Positions 1 to 12,045 are shown, counted from the first letter of the stretch. The stretch: 14,762 nt of DNA from an uncultured Desulfobacteraceae bacterium (GCA_937982505.1 CALJLV010000139.1:1-14762); one strand, 5' to 3'. Notes: generated by a model from the letters alone, not told the origin. A program made the numbers and translations.

Positions 1-467
1 TAAAGGATCTCCACGACCTCATACTGGCGCTTTCCGGCCGGCGCCATCAGCACCACCTCCTCGCCGGGGCGCTTGCCCATCAGGGCCTTGCCCAGAGGAG
101 ACGAGATGGAGATCCTGCCCTTTTCGATGTCCGATTCCTCCGGCCCCACCAGCTGGTAGGCCACCAGTTCACCGGTCTCGCAGTTTTCCAGGCTCACGCG
201 GCTGGCAAAGCGCACCCGGTCCTTGGCCAGGTTGTCGACTTCGATCACCTCGGCGTTGGCCAGTTTGTAGGCCAGTTCGCCGATGCGCCGCTCCAGCAGC
301 CCCTGGCGGTCCTTGGCCGCGTGGTATTCGGCATTTTCGGACAGATCGCCGTGGGCCCGGGCCTCCTCGATGGCCCGGATATTTTCCGGCCGCTCGACGG
401 TCTTGAGCCGATCCAGTTCCTGCTTGAGGGCCAGAAAACCCTCGTTGGTCATGGGAATCCGTTCCAC
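1..467 (-). CDS. greA: Transcription elongation factor GreA (3' end cut by window edge)
   Basis: GreA rescues backtracked RNA polymerase by entering the secondary channel and stimulating cleavage of the nascent RNA 3' end. The visible 155 residues match the family along their whole length (E. coli GreA is 158). The N-terminal coiled coil is residues 1-75 and carries the tip motif HGDLSENAEYHAA, with acidic D41 and E44 that help bind the catalytic Mg2+. The C-terminal FKBP-like domain contains SPLGKALMGK. The next codon starts TA (Tyr or stop), so almost nothing is missing. I chose GTG at 467 over ATG at 452. It gives the N-terminus VERIPMT, matching the conserved M-x-x-IPMT of GreA, and AAGGAG lies about 10 nt upstream. 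The gene lies 7 nt behind leuB and is probably cotranscribed with it. Confidence 0.95.
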   Translation of the reverse strand, partial: MERIPMTNEGFLALKQELDRLKTVERPENIRAIEEARAHGDLSENAEYHAAKDRQGLLERRIGELAYKLANAEVIEVDNLAKDRVRFASRVSLENCETGELVAYQLVGPEESDIEKGRISISSPLGKALMGKRPGEEVVLMAPAGKRQYEVVEIL

Positions 468-474
468 GCCCGCA

Positions 475-1551
475 TCACTCCTTGTCTGTCAACGATACGT
501 ATTCGACCACCCGGTCGCCCACCTGGGCGGTGCTCAGGCCCATGCGGCCGGCGCCCACGTCCTGGATGTCGTCGCGCAGCACCCGCTTGACGGCCCCCTC
601 GATCCAGCCGGCGGCCTCGGTCTCGCCCAGGGTCTCGAGCATCAACTGCCCGGCCAGAATGGCCGCCACCGGGTTGATGATCCCCTGGCCGGTGTATTTG
701 GGGGCCGAGCCGCCGATGGGCTCGAACATGGAAACCCCCCGGGGGTTGATGTTGCCTCCGGCCGCCACCCCCATTCCGCCCTGGATCATGGCGCCCAGGT
801 CGGTGATGATGTCCCCGAACATGTTGTCGGTGACGATGACGTCGAACCACTCGGGATTCTTCACCATCCACATGCAGATGGCGTCCACGTTGGCATAGTC
901 GGTCTGGATGTCCGGATATTCGGCGGCCACCTGGTCAAAGACCCGCTGCCACAGGTCGAAGGCATAGGTGAGCACGTTGGTCTTGCCGCACAGGGTCAGC
1001 TTCCTGCGCCGGTTGCGCCGCCGGCAGTAGTCGAAGGCGTAGCGGATGCAGCGCTCGACCCCCTTGCGGGTGTTGATCGATTCCTGCACCGCCACTTCGT
1101 CGGCAGTGCCGCGCTTGAGGCATCCGCCGGCTCCGGCGTAGAGCCCTTCGGTATTCTCGCGCACCACCACGAAGTCGATGTCCGCCGGTCCCTTGTGCTT
1201 CAGGGGCGTCTGGACCCCCTCGTAGAGCTTGACCGGACGCAGGTTGATGTACTGGTCGAGCTGGAAGCGCAGCTCCAGCAGGATCCCCTTTTCCAGGATC
1301 CCCGGCTTGACCCCCGGATGGCCGATGGCCCCCAGGTAGATGGCGTCCGCGGCGCTCAGGCGGGCCACGACGTCTTGACTGAGCAGTTCCCCGCTGGACA
1401 GGTAGTGATCTCCACCCAGCGGATAGGTCTCACAATCCAGGACAAACCCGCCGCGACGGGCAGCCGCCTGCAGGACCTTGAGCCCCTCGGCCACCACCTC
1501 GGGACCGGTGCCGTCCCCCGGAATGACGGCGATGCGATAGTGCTTCGACAT
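475..1551 (-). CDS. leuB: 3-isopropylmalate dehydrogenase-type beta-decarboxylating dehydrogenase
   Basis: This is a 358-residue enzyme of the isocitrate/isopropylmalate dehydrogenase family, which oxidises and decarboxylates a 2-hydroxyacid using NAD(P)+ and Mg2+ or Mn2+. The N-terminal signature is IPGDGTGPEV (10-19). Substrate-binding arginines lie in LRFQLDQYINLRP (R95, R105) and in VVRENTEGLYAG (R131). K190 and the metal ligands D223, D247 and D251 (DNMFGDIITD) are present. The VVRENTEG and GAGG stretch looks more like D-malate/tartrate dehydrogenases than E. coli LeuB. Proteins of this look in sulfate reducers are generally annotated as 3-isopropylmalate dehydrogenase, the leucine pathway step. 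Residues K285-Y286 resemble NADP-dependent isocitrate dehydrogenase. GGGGGA lies just before the ATG. Family membership is certain; the substrate is inferred. Confidence 0.88.
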   Translation of the reverse strand: MSKHYRIAVIPGDGTGPEVVAEGLKVLQAAARRGGFVLDCETYPLGGDHYLSSGELLSQDVVARLSAADAIYLGAIGHPGVKPGILEKGILLELRFQLDQYINLRPVKLYEGVQTPLKHKGPADIDFVVVRENTEGLYAGAGGCLKRGTADEVAVQESINTRKGVERCIRYAFDYCRRRNRRRKLTLCGKTNVLTYAFDLWQRVFDQVAAEYPDIQTDYANVDAICMWMVKNPEWFDVIVTDNMFGDIITDLGAMIQGGMGVAAGGNINPRGVSMFEPIGGSAPKYTGQGIINPVAAILAGQLMLETLGETEAAGWIEGAVKRVLRDDIQDVGAGRMGLSTAQVGDRVVEYVSLTDKE

Positions 1552-1574
1552 GCTTTCCCCCAGGTCAGAAGATT

Positions 1575-1608
1575 GCCGGCGCGGAAGCCATCCGTCTCCC
1601 GCGCCGGC
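1575..1608. repeat. Perfect 10-bp inverted repeat between psd and leuB
   Basis: GCCGGCGCGG at 1575-1584 pairs perfectly with CCGCGCCGGC at 1599-1608 around a 14-nt loop. It lies in the 80-nt gap after psd and just before the leuB start. On the minus strand the stem is followed by AATCTTCT rather than a U-run, so it is not a textbook terminator. It could be an attenuating or mRNA-stabilising hairpin, or a protein-binding site. Confidence 0.5.
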
Positions 1609-1631
1609 ATTGAAAAAACCGATGCTCGATG

Positions 1632-2303
1632 TCAGGCCAGCCGGCCGACGATGCTGGTGCCGGCCCGCACCCTGTCCCCCGCTGCGCAGGCCGGCGCTGC
1701 ATCGGGCGGCAGATAGACGTCCAGCCGCGAGCCGAAACAGATCATGCCGAAGCGCTGGCCGCGCTCGAGCTGGTGGCCGACGGCCGCGTCGCAGATGATG
1801 CGCCGCGCCACCAGTCCGGCGATCTGCACCACCACCACCCGCAGCCCGCCTTCGGCCTCCAGGGTCACGGCGTTGCGCTCATTGTCGGCCGAGGCCTTGT
1901 CCAGATGGGCGGAAACGAACCTGCCCGGATGATAATCCACGGCCTCGACCCGTCCGGCCACCGGCGCCCGGTTGACGTGGACGTTGAACACCGACATGAA
2001 GATGCTCACCTGCAGGCAGGGCCCCCCGTAAAGGGGATGGCCTTCCAGTTTGCGAACCGCCACCACGCGGCCGTCGGCGGGCGAAACCACCGCCCCTTCC
2101 ACGGCCGGCACGGCCCGTTCCGGGTCGCGGAAAAAGCAGGCGATGAAAAGCGTCGCCCCCAGGGCCGCCAGCGCCATCCAGCGCCATTGCACCAGGGCCA
2201 GGATCAGGGTGACGAAGGCGGCGGCCCCGATCAGCGGAACCCCCGGCCGGGCAATAGAAAAAGCCACCGGACGCGGCGGCTCAGGCCACTCGTAGGATGT
2301 CAT
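1632..2303 (-). CDS. psd: Phosphatidylserine decarboxylase, short (PSD-A-like) type
   Basis: The enzyme makes phosphatidylethanolamine from phosphatidylserine at the inner membrane with a pyruvoyl cofactor. The 223-residue protein has two hydrophobic segments (about 21-38 and 42-58). FFRDPER follows, then the conserved SPADGRV (74-80) and FMSVFNVHVNR (102-112) with the Asp and His of the self-processing triad. The cleavage site is FGS (190-192): the chain should split before S192, which becomes the pyruvoyl group. RFGMICFGSRLDVYLP is typical of the short bacterial and archaeal form. I chose ATG at 2303 because GGAGA lies 8 nt upstream. ATG at 2330, overlapping the tsaB stop, would add nine residues and has only a weak ribosome site. 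No pssA partner gene is adjacent. Confidence 0.92.
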   Translation of the reverse strand: MTSYEWPEPPRPVAFSIARPGVPLIGAAAFVTLILALVQWRWMALAALGATLFIACFFRDPERAVPAVEGAVVSPADGRVVAVRKLEGHPLYGGPCLQVSIFMSVFNVHVNRAPVAGRVEAVDYHPGRFVSAHLDKASADNERNAVTLEAEGGLRVVVVQIAGLVARRIICDAAVGHQLERGQRFGMICFGSRLDVYLPPDAAPACAAGDRVRAGTSIVGRLA

Positions 2304-2329
2304 CTCGTTTTCTCCAGGCAAAATCGCCA

Positions 2330-3012
2330 TCAAGCCTTAGCAACCCCGGGGCCTCTTGTCAATGCCGCCCGCAGATAGCAGGGGGCCAGATCCTCGGGGG
2401 CGACGGCCCGGTCCGCCCGGGCCCGCGCCAGCCGGGCGACGGTGGCGGCCTGCAGCAGATGGGCCTCCGGGGGGCCCCAGCCGGCCCCGGCCCCCAGCAC
2501 GGCCGCGATGCGCAGGGCATAGGCACGCACACCCGAGCCCACCAGGCGACACGGGAGCGCGATCCGCGAGGCGGCCGCTTCGGGGGCCAGCACGGCCTCC
2601 GGGACCAGGGCCTGCAGCTCCCCTCCGGCCATCCGGTAAATCCCCTGGTAGACCTCTGCGCGGCGGGCATCCAGGAGCACGGCCACCCTGCCCTCCCGGG
2701 GTGCGGCCTGCAGGGCCAGGGCCTCGAGGCTGGACACGGGCACCACCGGCAGACCGCCGGCCAGGGCCAGGGCCTGCACCGTGGCCAGTCCGATGCGCAC
2801 CCCGGTGAAGCTGCCGGGCCCGCGGGTCACGGCCAGCAGGTCCACCTCCGCAAGGCGCAGCCCCCCCGCGGCCAGCACGGAGTCGATGAGCGGCATCAGG
2901 TGGCGGTTGTGGCTCTGGCCGAAGGCCACCGTCCGCTGGGCCAGGATCCGGCGGTCGTCGGTGAGGGCCGCGCTGCAGCTCGTTCCGGCCGTATCCAGGG
3001 CCAGAATCCGCA

Positions 3013-3013
<1 letters not shown>
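2330..3013 (-). CDS. tsaB: tRNA t6A threonylcarbamoyltransferase complex subunit TsaB
   Basis: TsaB (YeaZ) is the non-catalytic partner that stabilises TsaD in the complex making N6-threonylcarbamoyladenosine at position 37 of ANN-decoding tRNAs. The 227-residue length is normal. The ASKHA-fold N-terminal motif ILALDTAGTSCSAAL is at 3-17. The family hallmark TRGPGSFTGVRIGLA is at 63-77, DARRAEVYQG at 115-124, and the C-terminal PCYLR at 211-215. The ATG at 3013 overlaps the lon stop codon (TGATG), and no strong ribosome site precedes it, so translation is probably coupled to lon. Its own stop abuts psd. TsaB is widely conserved and often lies in housekeeping operons. TsaD, TsaE and TsaC are not in this window. 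Confidence 0.95.
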
Positions 3014-5475
<2,462 letters not shown>

Positions 5476-5523
5476 GCTGACTCCTGAAGCTCCCTTCCGC
5501 GTGATTGACGCATCAAGCTTATC

Positions 5524-5551
5524 AATATAAGGGCGCTTGTCACTTTGACAA
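5524..5551 (-). promoter_or_regulatory. Putative sigma-70-type promoter of lon
   Basis: On the minus strand, TTGTCA (5551-5546) is followed after 16 nt by TATATT (5529-5524), about 50 nt upstream of the lon start. This is the most AT-rich patch in the neighbourhood. Matches are 5 of 6 at -35 and 4-5 of 6 at -10. It does not resemble a sigma-32 heat-shock promoter. Called by eye. Confidence 0.5.
5537..5551. promoter_or_regulatory. Palindromic operator candidate TTGTCA-N3-TGACAA
   Basis: A perfect 6-bp inverted repeat with a CTT spacer covers the -35 box and the start of the spacer of the proposed lon promoter. The position and symmetry fit a dimeric repressor site. It is not the CIRCE element of HrcA. 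The cognate regulator is not evident from the window. Confidence 0.4.
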
Positions 5552-5667
5552 CCTCAATTTCTGAGGGCGGATCCCGGCTCGGCCGCACCGGATGACGCAA
5601 ACTCCTTGCATTTTGGCCGGCGCTGCATAGACTGGCGTCATTCAAACCCGATCCGGAGCGGCCTTCC

Positions 5668-6444
5668 ATGCTCGAACCCGGTCTTGTCCTGTGCGCCCTC
5701 ATCGTGGGCCTTTGCATCGGCAGCTTTCTCAACGTGGTGGTCTACCGGCTCCCCCTGGGCCGGTCCGTGAACGATCCGCCCCGTTCGGCCTGCCCGGCCT
5801 GCGGAGAACCGATCCGGGCCTGGGACAACCTACCCGTCGTAAGCTACCTGTGGCTGCGCGCCCGCTGCCGCCAGTGCCACGGCCCCATCCACTGGCGCTA
5901 TCCCCTGGTGGAGCTTTCCGGCGGTCTGCTGGCCGCCGGCTGTGTGGTACGCTTCGGTCCCACGCCCCAGGCCCTGATGGGCTTTGGGCTGTGCGCCGTG
6001 CTGCTGGCGGCAGCCCTCATCGACCTGGATCATCGCATCATCCCGGACCGTCTCACCCTGGGGGCGACCCCCATCTTCTGGGCCGCCAGCGCCGCGTTGA
6101 CCGAAGCCACCTGGCGCGATGGAATGGCGGGCCTGATCGTGGGCGCGGGCAGCCTGTGGCTGGTGGCGGCCGGCTACCAGCGGTTGACCGGACGCGAGGG
6201 GATGGGGATGGGGGATGTCAAGCTGATGGGGCTCATCGGCGCGGCCCTGGGCTGGCCGGGAGCCGTGCTGACCATCTTCGCCGGCGCCTTCTATGGCCTG
6301 CTGGGCGGCGCCGCAGCCATGGCGCGCGGCCGCCGGGGGATGAAGACCGCCATCCCCTTCGGGCCTTTCCTGGCCCTTGGCGCCCTGACCCATCTCATGG
6401 CCGGCCCTGAACTGGTGGCCGCCTATCTGCGCCTGATGCACTGA
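5668..6444 (+). CDS. pilD: Type IV prepilin peptidase / N-methyltransferase (A24 family)
   Basis: This inner-membrane aspartic protease cleaves the leader of type IV pilins and type II secretion pseudopilins and methylates the new N-terminal residue. The 258-residue protein opens with the family signature GLCIGSFLNVVVYRLPLGRS (14-33). A cytoplasmic zinc loop with CPAC (42-45) and CRQC (67-70) is typical of the bifunctional form. Several membrane helices follow, holding the catalytic aspartates in LIDLDHRIIPD (D119/D121 region) and GMGDVKL (D183). GGAG lies 9 nt before the ATG. No other pilus or secretion gene is adjacent. The next genes on the strand are a phosphoesterase and a kinase, possibly cotranscribed. 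Family assignment is firm; which pilin system it serves cannot be told. Confidence 0.95.
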   Translation: MLEPGLVLCALIVGLCIGSFLNVVVYRLPLGRSVNDPPRSACPACGEPIRAWDNLPVVSYLWLRARCRQCHGPIHWRYPLVELSGGLLAAGCVVRFGPTPQALMGFGLCAVLLAAALIDLDHRIIPDRLTLGATPIFWAASAALTEATWRDGMAGLIVGAGSLWLVAAGYQRLTGREGMGMGDVKLMGLIGAALGWPGAVLTIFAGAFYGLLGGAAAMARGRRGMKTAIPFGPFLALGALTHLMAGPELVAAYLRLMH

Positions 6445-6502
6445 AACCGTAACCCCCCGAGGCAAAACGGCCACGGTGGGGGCAAGGGGGATCGACACCG
6501 CC

Positions 6503-7270
6503 ATGGATTGCCAACGGCCCGGACCCGGCGCCCTGGAACCGCGGCGCATCGCCGTGGTGGCCGACATTCACGCCAACATGGAAGCCCTCACGGCCGTGCT
6601 GGCGGACATGGCCGCCCAGTCGACCGACGCCCTGGTCTGCCTGGGCGACTGCGTGGGCTACGGGGCCGAACCCCTGGAGGCCGTGCGGACCGTGGCGGCC
6701 CTGGAGTGCCCCACGGTGATGGGCAACCACGAACTGGGCCTGCGCTTTCCGCGCATCCTGGCCTGGTTCAACCCCCTGGCCCGGGCCAGCCTGGAGATCA
6801 CCGCCGGGCGGCTGGACGCGGCGGCCCGGGCCTGGATCGGATCCCTGCCGGCGGTGATCCGGCGCTGGGGAGGACGCTTTGTTCACGGCCTCCCCCCCGC
6901 CTCTCCCATGCGCTATCTGTTCCAGGCGAGCTCGGATCAGCTCGAACGGCGCATGCTGACCATGCCCGAGCCCCTCTGCTTCGTGGGCCATACCCACCGG
7001 CTGGAGGTGGTGTGCCAACGTTCGGACCGCATCGAACGCCGCCGGCTGACCACGACCCCGGTCCTTCTCGATCCGGAGGCCCGCTACATCATCAACGTGG
7101 GCAGCGTCGGCCAGCCCCGGGACGGCACCCCCGAGGCCAAGTACCTGATCTGGGAGCCGGATCAGCACCGCATCCGCCTGCGCGCCGTGGCCTACCCCTA
7201 CCGGGCGGCGGCGGACAAGATCCGCCGCGCCGGGCTGCCCGAGGCCCATGCCATGAGGCTGCTGCCGTGA
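6503..7270 (+). CDS. Calcineurin-like metallophosphoesterase
   Basis: This is a 255-residue two-metal phosphoesterase. The metal-binding motifs appear in order: DIHAN (21-25), GDCVGYG (48-54), GNHE (74-77), VHG (127-129) and GHTH (162-165). That gives ligands D21, H23, D49, N75, H128, H163 and H165. INVGSVGQPRDGTPEAKYL (197-215) is the C-terminal signature of the small YfcE/MJ0936-like branch, which acts on phosphodiesters or phosphomonoesters. The substrate cannot be read from the sequence. The start is uncertain. ATG at 6503 places the fold near the N-terminus, while GTG at 6476 would add nine residues; neither has an ideal ribosome site. The stop overlaps the kinase start (GTGA), so the two products are made in coupled fashion and may act on a common signal. 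Confidence 0.88.
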   Translation: MDCQRPGPGALEPRRIAVVADIHANMEALTAVLADMAAQSTDALVCLGDCVGYGAEPLEAVRTVAALECPTVMGNHELGLRFPRILAWFNPLARASLEITAGRLDAAARAWIGSLPAVIRRWGGRFVHGLPPASPMRYLFQASSDQLERRMLTMPEPLCFVGHTHRLEVVCQRSDRIERRRLTTTPVLLDPEARYIINVGSVGQPRDGTPEAKYLIWEPDQHRIRLRAVAYPYRAAADKIRRAGLPEAHAMRLLP

Positions 7271-8625
7271 AGCGCATCGGCCGCTATACCGTCATCGACG
7301 CCCTGGGCCGCGGCATGATGGCCCGGGTCTTTCTGGTGCGCGTCCCGGTGATCGGCCGGCCGGCGGCGGCCAAGTGCCTCATGCCCCAGGAGCCGCTGGA
7401 GGCGCTGATGGGGGCCGATTTTCTGCGCCGCGGCTTCATCCGCGAGGCGACCCTCCTGGCCGGGCTGGACCATCCGCATATCTGCGAAGTCTTCGATTTC
7501 GGCCATCACCGCGGCGTGCCCTTCTACCTGATGGCCTATCACGGCCACCACCTGGGCGCCGCCATCGGCGAGGGGGACCGCCTGGAGGCGCCCACGCGGA
7601 CTTTGCGCGTCGAGCGGGCCGTGGAGTACATCCGGCAAACCCTGGCCGGCCTGGCCCGCCTCCACGAGGCGGGGCTGGTGCACCGGGACATCAAGCCCCA
7701 GAACCTGCTGCTCGCCGGCGACGACCGGATCCGCATCGCCGACTTCGGCCTGGCCAAGGGCCGCGGCGACCGCCACCGCCTGCCGGTCCAGCTCAAGGTG
7801 GGCTCGCCCGGGTACGCCGCCCCCGAGCAGATGGCCGATCCCTACGGCGTCGACCCCCGGGCGGACCTGTATGCCACCGCAGTGGTCCTCTATCGGCTGA
7901 TCACCGGCCGCCTGCCCGCTGGCGGACCGCGGCGAGCCGGCACCGCCTGCCTCAGCCGCCTCGTCCCGAGTCTGGATCCTCACTGGGACCGTTTCATGGA
8001 GCGCGCCCTGGCACCCGACCCCTCGCGGCGCTTCGCCACGGCCGGCCAGATGGATCAGGCCTTAAGCGACCTGGCGCAGCGGCATCGCCGGGCCCTCGCG
8101 TCCGCCTGCACCCAGGTGCCGCCCCCGGCGCCTGGCCTGGATGCCCCGCCCCGCGCCGGGCGGCGACGCCACCTGCCGCTCAAGGTCCGGGCGCGCCATG
8201 CCCGGGACCGCTTCGCCCTGGACCGGTTGTGGCGCCCGCAACGCTACTGGCCTGGCGGACGCCTGCGGGTGCAGGGGCAGATCGTCCATGATCCGTGGAC
8301 CGATTGTCTCTGGCAGCGGTCCGGTTCCCCCTATCCGTTGACCTGGTCCGAGGCCCGCACCTACGTGCAGGACCTCAACCGGCAAGGATTCGCAGGTCGA
8401 AACCGATGGCGCCTGCCCACGGTGGACGAACTGGTGACCCTGCTCGAACCGCCCGGGGACCGGGACCTGTGCATCGAGCCATGCTTCGATGAGGCCCAGC
8501 GCCGCCTGTGGAGCGCCGATGCCAAGTCCTACCACAGCGCCTGGCTGGTCAGTCCGGATCTGGGGTTCGTCGCCTGGCAGCAGGTTTTGGGCCGCGCCTG
8601 GGTGCGCGCGGTGTGCGGCCCCTGA
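7267..8625 (+). CDS. Soluble Ser/Thr protein kinase with C-terminal DUF1566 (Lcl_C) domain
   Basis: This is a 452-residue Hanks-type kinase starting at GTG 7267, within the phosphoesterase stop. Kinase features are the glycine loop LGRGMMARV (13-21), ATP lysine K36, helix-C E60, catalytic loop HRDIKPQN (139-146), DFGLAKG (159-165) and GSPGYAAPEQ (179-188), so it looks active. The kinase domain ends near 270. A Pro-rich and then strongly basic linker (about 280-325) leads to residues 335-450. These fit DUF1566: DPWTDCLWQ, LTWSEARTYVQDLN, NRWRLPTVDEL, LWSADAKSYHSAW and a closing VRAVCG. There is no transmembrane helix, unlike PknB-type receptor kinases, so the protein is probably cytoplasmic. 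The DUF1566 part may be a sensor, scaffold or target-binding module, which is inference. The overlapping phosphoesterase is its most likely functional partner. Confidence 0.9.
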   Translation: MKRIGRYTVIDALGRGMMARVFLVRVPVIGRPAAAKCLMPQEPLEALMGADFLRRGFIREATLLAGLDHPHICEVFDFGHHRGVPFYLMAYHGHHLGAAIGEGDRLEAPTRTLRVERAVEYIRQTLAGLARLHEAGLVHRDIKPQNLLLAGDDRIRIADFGLAKGRGDRHRLPVQLKVGSPGYAAPEQMADPYGVDPRADLYATAVVLYRLITGRLPAGGPRRAGTACLSRLVPSLDPHWDRFMERALAPDPSRRFATAGQMDQALSDLAQRHRRALASACTQVPPPAPGLDAPPRAGRRRHLPLKVRARHARDRFALDRLWRPQRYWPGGRLRVQGQIVHDPWTDCLWQRSGSPYPLTWSEARTYVQDLNRQGFAGRNRWRLPTVDELVTLLEPPGDRDLCIEPCFDEAQRRLWSADAKSYHSAWLVSPDLGFVAWQQVLGRAWVRAVCGP

Positions 8626-8640
8626 GCCTTCCGGCAAAGG

Positions 8641-8697
8641 CCGCCGCGGGCGGACCCCGGTTCGCGGCGAGAATCGAACGGGCGCGGTTTTCCGCCC
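8641..8697. terminator. Possible bidirectional hairpins in the kinase/acnA convergent gap
   Basis: The 76-nt gap between the converging kinase and acnA genes holds CCGCC-GCG-GGCGG (8641-8653). It also holds a second stem around a TTTT loop (8681-8697, GG(c)GCGG/CCGCCC with one bulged base). The position suits a shared terminator, but neither stem is followed by a clear U-run on either strand. Confidence 0.3.
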
Positions 8698-8701
8698 TGC
8701 G

Positions 8702-11458
<2,757 letters not shown>

Positions 11459-11483
11459 CCATACCTCCCGGGAAGTTGAGGCT

Positions 11484-11525
11484 GCGGGACAACTCCCGCT
11501 GACGCTGATCGATGACCCATCGATC
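11484..11525 (-). promoter_or_regulatory. Two tandem perfect hairpins in the acnA leader
   Basis: GCGGGA-CAAC-TCCCGC (11484-11499) and GATCGATG-ACC-CATCGATC (11507-11525) are separated by 7 nt and end 26 nt before the acnA start codon. In the transcript both would fold just upstream of the GGAGG ribosome site. They could control translation or mRNA stability, or, at DNA level, the 8-bp palindrome could bind a regulator. Confidence 0.45.
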
Positions 11526-11589
11526 GCCAGAAGTCGGCGCACCGGCACCCGTCGCAGACGGCGGACGCGGCGGCGCTCAGACCCGACAA

Positions 11590-11618
11590 CCTTTAGCAAA
11601 TGGACCCGAGCCGATCAA
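11590..11618 (-). promoter_or_regulatory. Weak sigma-70-like promoter candidate for acnA
   Basis: On the minus strand TTGATC (11618-11613), a 17-nt spacer ending in TTTGC, then TAAAGG (11595-11590). The TGC before the -10 gives an extended -10 look. The position about 130 nt upstream of the start would put both leader hairpins in the transcript. The -10 match is poor, so this is tentative. Confidence 0.28.
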
Positions 11619-11829
11619 GACGCCGCCCCCCGGGCGACACGGCCGCGTCAACCTTTTGCGATCCTTCCGGCGGGGGACATTTTCCGGCAGGCCTTGCCCA
11701 TGGCCCGTTTTCCCGTGTCGTGGCGAACGCGGGTGTGCCCCCCGCGGTGGAGAAGATCCACGCGGCACGGCAACCTTCGCCAGACAAGCGGCAGATGCCC
11801 CGACCTTGCAGGGGCCTTGTCCCGGTCGA

Positions 11830-12045
11830 TCAGCCCCCGATCCAGCCCAGTTTGAGGGCCGCCCAGAAAAAGACCGGCAGCAGCAGGGCCAGGAGGGTGA
11901 GAATCCCGGGGGCGCTGAGAAAGGGGGCATACCAGGGGGCCCGCTTCTCCTTGGCCTGCTTGACCTCGGCAAAGAACATCCGCCCCAGCAGCAGGCCGCC
12001 GAGGAGAACGGCGGCCATCTTGATCAGGGAAAGCAGTGTGGTCAT
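11830..12045 (-). CDS. Small two-helix membrane protein, unknown function
   Basis: This is a 71-residue protein that I do not recognise. Residues 4-22 (LLSLIKMAAVLLGGLLLGR) form one membrane segment and about 48-68 (ILTLLALLLPVFFWAALKL) a second. A short charged loop EVKQAKEKRAPW (27-38) lies between them, predicting a hairpin in the inner membrane. It is probably real: GAGG lies 8 nt before the ATG, the hydrophobic/charged pattern is clean, and the frame stands out from surrounding noncoding frames, which are Arg/Pro-rich. It is transcribed away from the amphi-Trp gene and toward acnA. No function can be assigned. Confidence 0.7.
   Translation of the reverse strand: MTTLLSLIKMAAVLLGGLLLGRMFFAEVKQAKEKRAPWYAPFLSAPGILTLLALLLPVFFWAALKLGWIGG

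Larger units (their letters stand above)
11459..11829. other. Gene-free leader and spacer upstream of acnA
   Basis: These 371 bases hold no convincing gene. The proximal part (11484-11525) has two perfect hairpins and 11590-11618 has a weak promoter match. Beyond that I see only small GC-rich stems at 11728-11746 (CGCGGG/CCCGCG) and 11797-11815 (GCCCC/GGGGC). The latter lies just after the stop of the small membrane protein and might be its terminator, though it lacks a U-run. Open frames crossing the region are Arg/Pro-rich and have no ribosome sites. Confidence 0.6.

Noticed and set aside
283..1716. 477-residue plus-strand open frame over greA, leuB and psd
   Set aside because: Runs antisense through three intact genes and has no domain or ribosome site.
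5505..5531. Plus-strand TTGACG-N15-TATAAG as a promoter for the prepilin peptidase gene
   Set aside because: Spacer too short at 15 nt and about 135 nt from the start codon; it mostly reuses bases of the lon promoter on the other strand.
11459..11599. 47-codon upstream extension of acnA
   Set aside because: Arg-rich, unlike aconitase N-termini, and it would translate through both leader hairpins; the ATG at 11458 has GGAGG 5 nt upstream.
11640..11760. Possible remnant of a mobile or repeated element in the acnA upstream spacer
   Set aside because: Only short GC-rich stems; no transposase fragment, terminal repeats or target duplication visible.
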